Below, in pieces: positions 36,650 through 45,300 of a DNA stretch of 64,000 bases. The notes under the pieces were generated by a model. It was not told the DNA's origin. It did no database searches and worked only from the letters and a program-made list of their open reading frames with translations. Each line of letters starts with the position of its first letter. The stretch's first letter is position 1. Source of the stretch: Clostridiales bacterium (GTDB lineage: Bacteria > Bacillota > Clostridia > Christensenellales > Borkfalkiaceae); contig SVHG01000001.1 in assembly GCA_015055965.1 (NCBI GenBank), positions 62,001 to 126,000 of the forward strand, in the 5' to 3' direction. Both the position numbers and the translations under genes were made by a program.

Positions 36650-37021
36650 TCAATAAATATAATAGTCTAAATCGTCGATTGCTTCAGTTAAGTATAAGAA
36701 CTCTACGATATCCCTTTCTAGGCTTAAAATAGGCATAACACCCTCCGGTGTTAAGTATACCACCTTTGCAAGATAATAATCTAGCCCGTATTCCTGTTTT
36801 AGTTGGTAAAGAATATCTTCCTTGCCGAATAAGTCCTTTAACGTTGTTCTTAAGCACTCGTTAACGTTAAGAGAGGGCTCTCTGTTTTCGCCGATAACTA
36901 TTTTATCCTTGTGAACTAAAGGCAAAATTTCTTCCTTGGCAAAACCAAGTTTCGCGCAAAAATCATCTAAGTTAAACCCTTCGTTAAAATATATTGCAAA
37001 ATAAGTTAAAATAACCTTCAT
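36650..37021 (-). CDS. DUF4279-like protein downstream of the TIR-STAND gene
   Basis: The small acidic protein has 123 residues. The pattern of an N-terminal strand (LTYFAIYF), FNLDDFCAKLGF, a central variable part and a C-terminal ERDIVEFLYLTEAIDDLDYYIY resembles DUF4279, whose members also begin with a strand, a short helix after FD and a DxDxY-like end. It starts 9 bp after the TIR-STAND stop, with AAGGGAT, so both are on one message. DUF4279 proteins are often found with toxins and mobile genes as presumed immunity or accessory factors. An antitoxin or regulator role here is inference. Confidence 0.55.
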   Translation of the reverse strand: MKVILTYFAIYFNEGFNLDDFCAKLGFAKEEILPLVHKDKIVIGENREPSLNVNECLRTTLKDLFGKEDILYQLKQEYGLDYYLAKVVYLTPEGVMPILSLERDIVEFLYLTEAIDDLDYYIY

Positions 37022-37030
37022 AATAATCCC

Positions 37031-39499
37031 TTATAAAATTATATCCTCTTCAAATTTTATTGCGTTATTAACGAATTCATTAATTTTTTCAAATTCCTCG
37101 TCGCTTACGCCGGCATCCGCCTTTAAATAAAAGAGCTTGCTTTTTAATTCTTCCACTCTATTTTTAATTTGCATAGAAGCACTTTGCTTTGCCGTGTTTT
37201 TTACCATATTTATAACGAACGCCTTACTTGCTTCGTCCATAGCGTTAAAATTACCGTGTGATATCGTGCTATTATATATTGAACGATAAGTTCTTTCATA
37301 CACCTTATCTACGTTGGCGCATTCTTCGTATAAGCGTTGCTTCCAAAATTCAAACAATTCACTGGCGGAAAGAGTTATTGCTTCCGGCAAGGTAGAAAGG
37401 TCGCCGTAATGCGCCCTGCAACCACTTTCCGTAACGGTATGGGGCGTGCTCTCACTAGCTTGATAATAATTACAACAAGGGAAAACGTAATACTCACAAT
37501 AATCATCCATAGCGCCGCCACCGTGATGTACCACGGGCTTTGCATAATGGTACTTAATAGGCTTTGAAAGCATACTGATTTTGTGAGAAAGCTCTTCTAT
37601 TTTAGCAATCTTATTCGCATCTAAACGAGCAATTTTACTTTCTTTATTAGAAAAATCGTCACTTAAGGCAAGCTTTTGCTTAATAAGATTGTATCGCTCT
37701 TCCGCCTTTCTTTTTGCTAAAATATCAAAGCGGTTATTCTTTACTAAAAATAGCTCGTAGTTCTTTAAAAATACGCTTGTTACGTCAACTGAGTTTTTAT
37801 CTATAATTTTGTTATAAAAATCTAAAGTGATTTCTATAGACTCTTCACTATCTATTTGATAAATACCCGCACTTGAAGAAATAAGCCATTCTTTAAAGGA
37901 TGCGTGGAATAAGGTAACAGTTCTTAAACTCCAAAAAACGCGAAAACGCTCTACTCCGAAAGCCAAAAACTCACGAAGAGATTTTACAAACTGAATAAAC
38001 TCTTTAGATTTTTTATTAAAAGCGTTTAAAAGCACGTCTTCCGTAACGGGTGAAACGCTATTAATAAGCAAGCTTAAAGCAGTTTTTTCGCTACTAGTAT
38101 AAGTGCGATTTTTAAAAATTCTATCAAACGCCGTATCGTAATAGTTAGCAAGGCTATTTGATAATTTTAAACCTTTACTACCAGTTTTCACAATTAACTC
38201 CGCAAGCAAAAAGTTTTGCTTTACGCTTGATACAACCCCTTCGTCTACTATTCCCTTTTGTTGTAAATAAAAGAGCATATCTTCAAGCGAATTTTTGTTT
38301 GTATCAAGGTCTATTTTTTTATTTTTAAAGCCGTCAACAAGCAATAAAATCTCTTTTTCTGGGCGCGCGGTAATCACAAATTTAAACCACGACGGCATAA
38401 TTTGCGCAACCGCTTTAATAACGCTTGCAATTTCACTTTTTCCGTTTATAAGGGACTCGTCTAGCCCGTCTATCGTGAAATATTTAACCTCTCTTCCACC
38501 ATCTATAACGTACTGCATTGGTAGGTTTATGAGTTTTTCTATTATTTCATAGGCATTACCGCTTTCTAAAAGCTCCGCTATATTCGGTATGCGTGTAAGA
38601 ATATATCTTCTGTATTCGCTAATGCAAACGGAAAGCTTAAAAATAAAGGTCTTTAAAAATTCTATTCCGTTTAAAGATAACGCATCGTTCCAAGAGCAAT
38701 ACCAACAACCTATTACTGATGGCAAATTATATTGTAATCTTGCAGAAATAGCACTTTTACCAGTACCTGCGCCACCTAAAATTGCAATAAGCCTTTCATC
38801 CGTTGCGCTATTTAACTCTTCAAATATCCACTCTCTACAGTAAAACTCCTTGCTTAAAAGGGTGGATTCCTTTATTGATAATAGCTTGGGGGTTAATAAA
38901 CTCTTTAGCGTTGTTATATCGCCGGAAAGACTATCTACCTCTTGTGAGTTAAGCACTAATAATAACTGCTCTAATTTGCCGTTATACCAAGCATTAAACT
39001 GTTCAGAATTAAACTCGTAAGAGTTCCAATCACTCATATCTACCCACTGCACTTCCGTTAGGTTTTGTGGTGGAGTGAATTTATCTACACTTTCTAATAA
39101 AACGGGCTGAATATACCCGCATTTTTCGCATAGAGCAATTCTTAGCTCATCTTGACAAACGCCCTTATCCCGCATTGAATGGGAGCTTAAAAATGATATA
39201 ACAAGATTGCTTTCTAAAAGCCCTTCAGAAATTCTTTTGCGCCAATTATCCCCTTCGGCTATGCGCTCGTAATCTATCCAAACGGTAAAACCGCGCGCCT
39301 CTAGGTCTAATTTGATTTTATTAACTAATTTGGTGTTTTCGTCGTGACCATAGCTAAAAAACAGTGTTTTACCTTTTGCCTTTTGCGCCGTATAATTAAA
39401 TTGATTTTCGCAATCTTCACAAACGTATAATCCCTTTTTCTTGCTAAAATACACGTTTTCTGACTGACACTCAGGGCATAACAAAATTTCGCTTTGCAT
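37031..39499 (-). CDS. zinc ribbon-TIR-STAND (NACHT-like) NTPase, candidate antiphage sensor
   Basis: This 822-residue NLR-like protein begins with a zinc ribbon (Cys8, 11, 27, 30). A TIR domain follows (about 44-185; TLFFSYGHDE, GFTVWIDYERIAEGDNW, and CQDEL with the putative NADase glutamate E118). The STAND NTPase has Walker A GGAGTGKS (242-249), Walker B YFTIDGLDE (340-348) and an arginine-sensor strand FKFVITARPE (372-381). A winged-helix segment ending FHASFKEWL comes near 531-539. The C-terminal third is helical with a Cys/His cluster (C668, C675, C676, C694, H697). TIR-STAND proteins are known bacterial defence effectors that consume NAD+ on sensing phage. It is co-transcribed with a DUF4279-like gene. 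Confidence 0.85.
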   Translation of the reverse strand: MQSEILLCPECQSENVYFSKKKGLYVCEDCENQFNYTAQKAKGKTLFFSYGHDENTKLVNKIKLDLEARGFTVWIDYERIAEGDNWRKRISEGLLESNLVISFLSSHSMRDKGVCQDELRIALCEKCGYIQPVLLESVDKFTPPQNLTEVQWVDMSDWNSYEFNSEQFNAWYNGKLEQLLLVLNSQEVDSLSGDITTLKSLLTPKLLSIKESTLLSKEFYCREWIFEELNSATDERLIAILGGAGTGKSAISARLQYNLPSVIGCWYCSWNDALSLNGIEFLKTFIFKLSVCISEYRRYILTRIPNIAELLESGNAYEIIEKLINLPMQYVIDGGREVKYFTIDGLDESLINGKSEIASVIKAVAQIMPSWFKFVITARPEKEILLLVDGFKNKKIDLDTNKNSLEDMLFYLQQKGIVDEGVVSSVKQNFLLAELIVKTGSKGLKLSNSLANYYDTAFDRIFKNRTYTSSEKTALSLLINSVSPVTEDVLLNAFNKKSKEFIQFVKSLREFLAFGVERFRVFWSLRTVTLFHASFKEWLISSSAGIYQIDSEESIEITLDFYNKIIDKNSVDVTSVFLKNYELFLVKNNRFDILAKRKAEERYNLIKQKLALSDDFSNKESKIARLDANKIAKIEELSHKISMLSKPIKYHYAKPVVHHGGGAMDDYCEYYVFPCCNYYQASESTPHTVTESGCRAHYGDLSTLPEAITLSASELFEFWKQRLYEECANVDKVYERTYRSIYNSTISHGNFNAMDEASKAFVINMVKNTAKQSASMQIKNRVEELKSKLFYLKADAGVSDEEFEKINEFVNNAIKFEEDIIL

Positions 39500-39512
39500 A
39501 GTAATCCTTTAA

Positions 39513-39577
39513 GCTTCCCCTTTGGGGAAGAAAATCTTCATCTCTTACACTATACCACAAACCAACAAAAATTTCAA
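39513..39577 (-). promoter_or_regulatory. promoter and leader hairpin of the TIR-STAND operon
   Basis: Minus strand TTGAAA (39572-39577), 17 bp, TATAGT (39549-39554). The leader carries CTTCCCC/GGGGAAG with a 3-nt loop (39514-39530) directly upstream of AAAGGAT and the ATG. Confidence 0.75.
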
Positions 39578-39640
39578 TGGTTTAAAATGAATATATTTGC
39601 TTTTAAAAATTCTAATTAATTTTTCGCACAAAAAGCCCTT

Positions 39641-39672
39641 AAAAAAAGCAAGTGACTTTTTAGCCACTTGCT
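39641..39672 (-). terminator. terminator of the Cys-rich protein operon
   Basis: On the minus strand AGCAAGTG (39672-39665) and CACTTGCT (39654-39647) pair, then TTTTTTT follows. The remaining gap to 39797 is AT-rich and shows no gene. Confidence 0.85.
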
Positions 39673-39797
39673 CTAAAATCAAATATTCTTTAATTATTCC
39701 AATCATAACGCAAATAAAACTTTAGCGATATTTTTCCTATCAATCTATCATCTATTGTATGTCTATCATGCCAAACAATATTAATCCAATAAACTTA

Positions 39798-40709
39798 TTA
39801 GTAGTTAATAAATCCTAAATTATTTACCGTTATGTACAATTCCTTATCCTCTGAAAACTCATTAATTCCCGTCAAAATCAACTTCACATATGCACTCGCT
39901 TTTTTTGTTAAATAATCTTTATCATTTTCATTACTTATGCTATCATATGAAAGAAAAGTAGTATTTTTTGTTATTTGCGAAGCCGTAATTTTTCCACTTA
40001 TAAAGGTATAGTCATACGAATTAAAATATTGATAATCATATATTTTGCTATCCTTCGTTAATGTTATACTTACCATTATTTCTTTATACTCAATACCACA
40101 GAATATTTTATCTTCTTCATATGAAAAATACATACGATCAACATTTGAATCATAAAAACCATAATAATAATAGGTCCAATAATTTATGCCACTGCTTGTT
40201 TTTTTTGTGCCATACAAATAAATATATTCCCCAAGTACCTCGTAATAATTTATATTACATAAAGAACATTGATTATCTCCATAATGATTGTATTTATTTG
40301 CACTACCTACCGTAGTAGCACACAATGAGCATTTTTTTCCCGAAACACAAGTTGCATCTAACCATATATGAGAGTTTGTTTTTGCAATTTCTTCCGTGTA
40401 AGAATCCCCACACAATTGACATGTATATGTTTTTATTCCTTTATCTTTACAAGTTGCACTCTTTGTTGTTTTACTTGTGTATGAATGAGAATTTGTTTTT
40501 GCAATTTCTTCCGTGTAAGAATCCCCACACAATTGACATGTATACGTTTTTATTCCAAACTCAACACAAGTATTCTCTTTGGTTACTGTGCTTAAATAAT
40601 TGTGATTGCAAAGATTATCATCTTTTTTATCCGACTTAGCGATTATAACCATTGTTCCTAAAACAATGATCGAAATTGCCACTATTATCACTGTTATTTT
40701 TTTATTCAT
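39798..40709 (-). CDS. membrane-anchored protein with CxxC/His repeats (second of pair)
   Basis: The 303-residue protein has an uncleaved signal or anchor helix (about residues 5-24). There are two almost identical repeats of about 39 residues (each with CxxCGDSYTEEIAKTNSH) plus a shorter third unit with CSLC and a fourth CSLCN, then about 160 residues of Tyr-rich beta-like sequence without a known family. Each repeat has one Cys before and a CxxC plus His after, so it can be read as a treble-clef or zinc-ribbon-like unit, or as a disulfide-linked surface repeat. It starts 51 bp after its relative at 40761-41549. Confidence 0.6.
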   Translation of the reverse strand: MNKKITVIIVAISIIVLGTMVIIAKSDKKDDNLCNHNYLSTVTKENTCVEFGIKTYTCQLCGDSYTEEIAKTNSHSYTSKTTKSATCKDKGIKTYTCQLCGDSYTEEIAKTNSHIWLDATCVSGKKCSLCATTVGSANKYNHYGDNQCSLCNINYYEVLGEYIYLYGTKKTSSGINYWTYYYYGFYDSNVDRMYFSYEEDKIFCGIEYKEIMVSITLTKDSKIYDYQYFNSYDYTFISGKITASQITKNTTFLSYDSISNENDKDYLTKKASAYVKLILTGINEFSEDKELYITVNNLGFINY

Positions 40710-40760
40710 TCTACACCTTCTTTACTTAATTTTTTTCTTTTGTTTTTATGATATTAAACA

Positions 40761-41549
40761 TTATGCGAGTTCAAACCTATATGTAGCACCTGGAGTAAGC
40801 GGAGATGTAAAAGTCAATTTTACATCCATGTACATTTCATCCCATGCTGAAAGTTGATTAGTCGCATATTGTTTAGAAAATAACAATAATCCCTCTCCAT
40901 TATAAATTTTTAAAACAAATTTAAAAGAAGTTGTTATTTCATTATACCCATACGCACCCGTATAAATGTTTAAATTAATGGTTTTATTGTCATTCTCTAG
41001 TATATAAGACATAATCTTAATAGCGCACCCTGCTTGAATAGATCCACCAGCTTTTACATGTGAAATAATTGAATCACCCAAAACAATATTTGGAAGCTTA
41101 GGGATTTCTACAGTATAAACGTCTCCACATATAGTACAAGTATAAGTTTTTATTCCCGATGTTGAACTTGTTGCTTTTTTTGTTACTACACTTTCATAAT
41201 TATGTTCTTCCGTTTTTTCTATATATTCTTCATATGAATTGTTACAAATTTTACATACAAAAGTCCTAATACCCAGATCCCTACATGTTGGTTCTTTTGT
41301 AACCACACTATTATATAAATGACTATTTGTACGAGGTATGCTTTCTGTATAGCTAAAACCACAAATCGTACATGTATTGGTTTTTGAGCCCATTTCTTTG
41401 CAAGTGGCATCCTTTACTATATTGCTTACATATGTATGCGTGCAAGAAGAGCTAGGATTTTTGGCGTTATCACTAGAAGATGCAATAATAATTACTGCAA
41501 ATACAGCAACTAAAGCAACAGCTATTCCGATTATTAATTTTTTGTTCAT
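40761..41549 (-). CDS. membrane-anchored protein with CxxC/His repeats (first of pair)
   Basis: The 262-residue protein has an N-terminal anchor (about 4-24), three CxxC/His repeats (KTNTCTICGFSYTE, RTFVCKICNNSYEE, KTYTCTICGDVYTV) and a C-terminal domain of about 110 residues. The third repeat has lost its first Cys (ATSSTSG). The distal domain has a beta-rich, carbohydrate-binding-like or transglutaminase-adjacent look but I cannot assign it. AAAAGGAG precedes the start. It is probably controlled by the small HTH gene that lies 46 bp upstream on the same strand. Confidence 0.6.
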   Translation of the reverse strand: MNKKLIIGIAVALVAVFAVIIIASSSDNAKNPSSSCTHTYVSNIVKDATCKEMGSKTNTCTICGFSYTESIPRTNSHLYNSVVTKEPTCRDLGIRTFVCKICNNSYEEYIEKTEEHNYESVVTKKATSSTSGIKTYTCTICGDVYTVEIPKLPNIVLGDSIISHVKAGGSIQAGCAIKIMSYILENDNKTINLNIYTGAYGYNEITTSFKFVLKIYNGEGLLLFSKQYATNQLSAWDEMYMDVKLTFTSPLTPGATYRFELA

Positions 41550-41595
41550 TTGTTTTCTCCTTTTAATTTTTATTTTAATTTAATAGTAATTTACA

Positions 41596-41757
41596 TTATT
41601 TTTTAGTTGGTTTTGCATTTTTTGAAATATGCCATGGAGAGCCGATTTTATCTTGTGTCGGTTGTGGTGTAATTTTTCCTTCTCTGCACCATTTAGCAAC
41701 CGTAGCTTGTGTGACACCCCACTTTTCTGCAGCTTCTTTAGTCCCCATATCTGCCAT
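41596..41757 (-). CDS. 53-residue helix-turn-helix protein (excisionase/MerR-like)
   Basis: The 53-residue gene starts at ATG 41757 seven bases after AGGAGG. The frame reads MADMGTKEAAEKWGVTQATV, then AKWCREGKITPQP and ends in PTKK. This is a winged-helix HTH like that of excisionases and MerR-type DNA-binding domains (KEAAEKWGVTQATVAKW). It is transcribed from a strong promoter that contains operator 1 and lies just before the two Cys-rich genes, so it is the first gene of that operon. A frame on the opposite strand (41629-41811) is its shadow. Confidence 0.75.
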   Translation of the reverse strand: MADMGTKEAAEKWGVTQATVAKWCREGKITPQPTQDKIGSPWHISKNAKPTKK

Positions 41758-41787
41758 AAAATAACCTCCTTTATAAGTTATAAAAAA

Positions 41788-41817
41788 ATTTTACCACACC
41801 ATTTGGTGTAATGTCAA
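41788..41817 (-). promoter_or_regulatory. promoter of the small HTH gene, overlapped by operator 1
   Basis: Minus strand TTGACA (41812-41817), 18 bp, TAAAAT (41788-41793). Operator 1 lies wholly within the spacer, so a bound repressor would block polymerase. Confidence 0.75.
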
Positions 41818-41838
41818 GTAAAACACACCAATTGGTGT
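41796..41838. promoter_or_regulatory. twin palindromic operators ACACCA-N2-TGGTGT
   Basis: Operator 1 is ACACCATTTGGTGT (41796-41809) and operator 2 is ACACCAATTGGTGT (41825-41838), centres 29 bp apart. They lie between the divergent small HTH and XRE genes and are probably bound by the XRE protein. Confidence 0.8.
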
Positions 41839-41849
41839 AAAATAAGAGT

Positions 41850-42062
41850 ATGGAAAATAAATTTATGATTGCATTTGCACAAAACTTAAAGCTTTTAATT
41901 GGTGAAATGAGTGTTTCGGAATTTGCCAGAAAGGTTGATATTCCGCAACAAACAATTTCACGATATTTGTTATGTCAAAGGGAAATTACGTTAACAAATC
42001 TTTGCAAAATTGCCGATTATTTTAATGAAGATATAGATTATCTTATTGGCAGAAAAGAATAA
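41850..42062 (+). CDS. XRE-family (Cro/CI) transcriptional repressor
   Basis: The 70-residue protein is little more than a five-helix HTH domain: FAQNLKLLIGEMSVSEFARK, then VDIPQQTISRYL and LCKIADYFNEDIDYLIG. This ending is typical of the family. There is no peptidase or dimerisation tail. The start has no real Shine-Dalgarno site, and the likely -10 (TAAAAT 41838-41843) sits about 7 bp before the ATG, so the message may be leaderless. That -10 overlaps operator 2. It is probably autoregulated and controls the divergent operon. Confidence 0.85.
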   Translation: MENKFMIAFAQNLKLLIGEMSVSEFARKVDIPQQTISRYLLCQREITLTNLCKIADYFNEDIDYLIGRKE

Positions 42063-42072
42063 TAAACAAACA

Positions 42073-42118
42073 AAAAAACAGGGCTATAGCACGATTAACC
42101 GCTATTTCCCTGTTTTTT
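42073..42118 (+). terminator. XRE-gene terminator with the dispersed motif in its loop
   Basis: AAAAAACAGGG (42073-42083) pairs with CCCTGTTTTTT (42108-42118). The loop carries CTATAGCACGATTAACCG, the motif also found at 46617 and 21568. Confidence 0.85.
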
Positions 42119-42210
42119 ATTCTTAGAAACTATTAAATAAATTATTTATTTATATAATTCGCTTCTATTACTACGTTTTCCTCATTTTTAACAATTTGCT
42201 TTATTCTTAA

Positions 42211-43254
42211 TTAAGTTTCCTGCTCGTCTATATTCTTAGATAATTGAGTTTGTTCTTGTGCAAATTCCTCTGCGGCGGTCTTTTCATCCTTGCCAATCTT
42301 AAATTTCTTACCTGCAGGATAATTAACAACAACTTGCGGATATGCAATATCTATACCCTTTTCGGTAAGAATTCTGCGGTATTCGCGGTTTAAATCTCTT
42401 TCTACTTGGAAGCGATCTTCTTCTAAGCATTTAGCAACGATTTTTATGGTCACGTTGGAATCCTTAAACATACAAACCCCTTTATAATAAGGGCCTTCCT
42501 TAATCGCAGGAATATTTGTAGCAATTTTATCAAAATTATCTTTTAAAAGGTTTTCTATAAGTTCTACGGGTACGTCGTAAGGAAAATCACAGTCTACAAC
42601 GGCAAGTGAAAGCTCGCGTGAAAGATTGATTACGTCACCTATAGCGCTGTTATTGATAATTTTTATATTTCCTGCTGTATCAAGTAATTTCGTGGAACGA
42701 ATGCCAATTTCTAAAACCGTACCACGAAAATCGTTAATGGTAACTATTTCACCCACGTGATACTCATCTTCAAAAATAATAAATATACCTGCAATAATAT
42801 CCGCTATAAGCGGTTGTGCACCAAGACCAACAACAAGCGTTAACACCCCAATAGAGGCAACTAACGCTGCAGTATTCACACCGCAAGCCTTTAATATTAG
42901 AATAATGATTGCTATTGCACAGGCATATTTTACAAACCCATCTAAAAGGGAAAACATTGTTTTTGCCTTAGAGCTCTTTTTCATTCTTGCACTAAAGAAT
43001 AATCTTAAAAGCCTGCATACTGCGTAAACGATTACGATATATATCACACTTTTAATTAGCGTGGGAAGATGAGATTTTAGTGCAATAAAACTCTTATTAA
43101 TATCCCAAACGTTTTCGCTTGTCCATTGTGCAATTCCCGTTTTAGGAAATACTAGTTGAAGCACAAAGCATCCAATTAATGCAAGTAAAAATATGCCTAA
43201 AACAGTTATTTCTACAATTGAAAATATTTTTTTGCTTTTTTCTTTCGTTTTCAT
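42211..43254 (-). CDS. small-conductance mechanosensitive channel family protein (MscS)
   Basis: The 347-residue protein has four predicted membrane helices (about 14-34, 58-80, 106-125, 131-160). The pore helix TM3 carries LTLVVGLGAQPLIADIIAGIFIIFEDEYHVGEIV split over about 137-170, followed by the conserved beta-domain (INDFRGTVLEIGIRSTKL) and an alpha/beta C-terminus. The channel opens under membrane tension to release solutes in hypo-osmotic shock. It ends with an acidic tail. It starts 18 bp after the surface protein gene at 43273-45018 and is likely co-transcribed with it. Confidence 0.9.
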   Translation of the reverse strand: MKTKEKSKKIFSIVEITVLGIFLLALIGCFVLQLVFPKTGIAQWTSENVWDINKSFIALKSHLPTLIKSVIYIVIVYAVCRLLRLFFSARMKKSSKAKTMFSLLDGFVKYACAIAIIILILKACGVNTAALVASIGVLTLVVGLGAQPLIADIIAGIFIIFEDEYHVGEIVTINDFRGTVLEIGIRSTKLLDTAGNIKIINNSAIGDVINLSRELSLAVVDCDFPYDVPVELIENLLKDNFDKIATNIPAIKEGPYYKGVCMFKDSNVTIKIVAKCLEEDRFQVERDLNREYRRILTEKGIDIAYPQVVVNYPAGKKFKIGKDEKTAAEEFAQEQTQLSKNIDEQET

Positions 43255-43272
43255 AATAGTACACCTTTATTG

Positions 43273-45018
43273 TTAGTTTTTATAAATAGTATCAGCTATT
43301 TTAATAGCCGTAGTACCAACGTAGTTTTCTATTCCCTCCATATTATTTATAAAGGGATGATAATCTAGATATACGTTTAAGTATTCAAAATCGTTTATCA
43401 GTTCAACAGAAAGATTATACACTCCGTTTTCGGCATCATAAACAAAATCCTTTTGAAGAAGTTGTATTTCTTCCCCACTAGAGGTTTCAATGCGAAAACT
43501 ATCTAAATCAACCATTGGCAGAGCGTAGTCATAAACGGTTATGGTAAACGTATTTCCCACAAGTTCATAATTAGGCATATATCCGGTATAAAATTCGTTT
43601 ACTACGCCAGAAGGTACAATTTCATTTACGTAATACTGCACTCCGTTGTAATCATAACATATCCTGTATGTCAAGGCATAGATATCATCAGGAAGAGCTT
43701 CTGCAACAAATATACTTTCACGCGAAATAAAACGCTTGTTTCCTAATTGAACTTCATAGTATATCTTTTCATCCGCACTTTCAAAATCCGTCTTAATATA
43801 TACGTTTATCGTTCCGTCCTCATTATAGGTTACACCAACGTCACCCGGATTTTTGTAGTTAAAAACGTAACTATCTACCTGCTGAGGACTTATATTTATA
43901 GTCAAGTTGACCTCATTCGTAAGTTTTTCACCCATTGCATCAGTAAGAACTATAGTGTATTCAAGTAAATCAAGCATGCTATCGTAGTCTATACTTATTT
44001 CTTGTCTTACGTATTCCTGTAAATTACTGCTTCCAGATATCTCAACGTAGCTTGCATTAGCAGTTGAGCCTTTTAAGAAAAGCAATACTTGATTGGTTGA
44101 AGTGTTAACCTTTACGTCAACCTCAAAGCAATTACTTAAGTCGCTTTCAAATGCGGTAAATTGCATTTCCTCTTGATTTTCACCGTATTTTAAAATGGGT
44201 TGAACGGTAAATGAGGTTGCAGTTTCTAAAATAGATAGCGTTACGTATCCACGCTCTAAATCCCGTTTAGTAACCATAACGGTGGTGTTATCGTTAGGAT
44301 TGCCATAATCAATTTGCAATTCAACGGTACAGTCGTCTTCTAGATTTTCACTCCAGAAATCAATTCTAACCTCATTCAATGCAATCGCAGTTACTTTTGA
44401 TATTCCAACTGCGTATTGCGGAATTTCAGGCAGTTCTTCTTCGGGATAATCATTAGTTTTTTCAGTCGTTTGAAAGGTTTTTTCAAAATAGACTCGCTCA
44501 CCCCACGTTTCATCATAAGACACAAATGATAAAGAATATTCCCACTCCGGCTTTAAACCCTCTGCTTTGTTATTATAAACACCTTCACTTTCCACTAAAA
44601 ACCGTATATCATCCTCGTTAGAGGTGCTTATTACCAGGTAATATTGAAGATCACTTTGCATTTCCGCCACCGATATCACGTACTCTACGTAAGTTCCACC
44701 GGCATTAAGTTCTAATAAATCCACCTTTGGTGAAGGAGCTACGGTTGTAACCCCAACAACTGCAGCCACGGCAACGGTTGCCGTTACAGCAACACCCTTT
44801 ATAGAATTTAAAAGGCTTTTAACAAAAGATTGGCTATCTTTCTTCTTTGTTACCGTTTTCTTAGAAGTAGTGGTAATCTCCTCACCGGATTTTGCTATTT
44901 CTTCCCCGATATCAGCAATTTCTTTGCTTACCGTATACGCTTCAGCGGTAATAGTCTTATATTCTGTTGTACTGTTATACTCCTTTGAGTAATAAAACTC
45001 TTCTTTTATAAGGCTCAC
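43273..45018 (-). CDS. single-pass surface protein of unknown family with Ig/FN3-like repeats
   Basis: This 581-residue protein has a cytoplasmic N-terminus rich in Glu, Thr and Lys (about 1-68), one membrane helix (about 69-92, VAVTATVAVAAVVGVTTVA) and about 490 residues outside the cell. The outer part is beta-rich with at least four units of about 90-100 residues that show the spacing of Ig or FN3 domains (for example YEVQLGNKRF, YVISVAEMQSDL), but sequence identity between units is low. The topology, with the N-terminus inside and no signal cleavage, is like regulators that sense at the surface, but a structural role is equally possible. I do not recognise a family. Confidence 0.6.
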   Translation of the reverse strand: MSLIKEEFYYSKEYNSTTEYKTITAEAYTVSKEIADIGEEIAKSGEEITTTSKKTVTKKKDSQSFVKSLLNSIKGVAVTATVAVAAVVGVTTVAPSPKVDLLELNAGGTYVEYVISVAEMQSDLQYYLVISTSNEDDIRFLVESEGVYNNKAEGLKPEWEYSLSFVSYDETWGERVYFEKTFQTTEKTNDYPEEELPEIPQYAVGISKVTAIALNEVRIDFWSENLEDDCTVELQIDYGNPNDNTTVMVTKRDLERGYVTLSILETATSFTVQPILKYGENQEEMQFTAFESDLSNCFEVDVKVNTSTNQVLLFLKGSTANASYVEISGSSNLQEYVRQEISIDYDSMLDLLEYTIVLTDAMGEKLTNEVNLTINISPQQVDSYVFNYKNPGDVGVTYNEDGTINVYIKTDFESADEKIYYEVQLGNKRFISRESIFVAEALPDDIYALTYRICYDYNGVQYYVNEIVPSGVVNEFYTGYMPNYELVGNTFTITVYDYALPMVDLDSFRIETSSGEEIQLLQKDFVYDAENGVYNLSVELINDFEYLNVYLDYHPFINNMEGIENYVGTTAIKIADTIYKN

Positions 45019-45234
45019 CTCCTACTGCGTTTAATATGTTTTCATGCATATTTTAACATATAATAAACAATTTTGCAATGGTCTTTAAATAAATTTTTTA
45101 TTGCATTTTTATATTTTTTTATTTACTAGTGTTTTATTTAAACTATTTATCTGTATTAAAGTGTTTCAAGATGAAAAAACAACTGTCTTATCTCTACTTT
45201 TGTTAGGCAAATAGCTTAAAACGGGAGCAAGCGG

Positions 45235-45263
45235 TTGATAGTTTTTGGCTTTTATGGTATAAT
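45235..45263 (+). promoter_or_regulatory. sigma-A promoter of the beta-helix protein gene
   Basis: TTGATA (45235-45240), 17 bp, TATAAT (45258-45263). Confidence 0.8.
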
Positions 45264-45300
45264 TCATTTAACTACCTTTTGGGAATAATTTTTTAACGAT

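Noticed and set aside
39798..42062. Prophage or integrative element remnant
   Set aside because: Apart from the two HTH genes there is no integrase, structural gene, attachment-like repeat or tRNA end; the evidence supports only a recruited regulatory switch.
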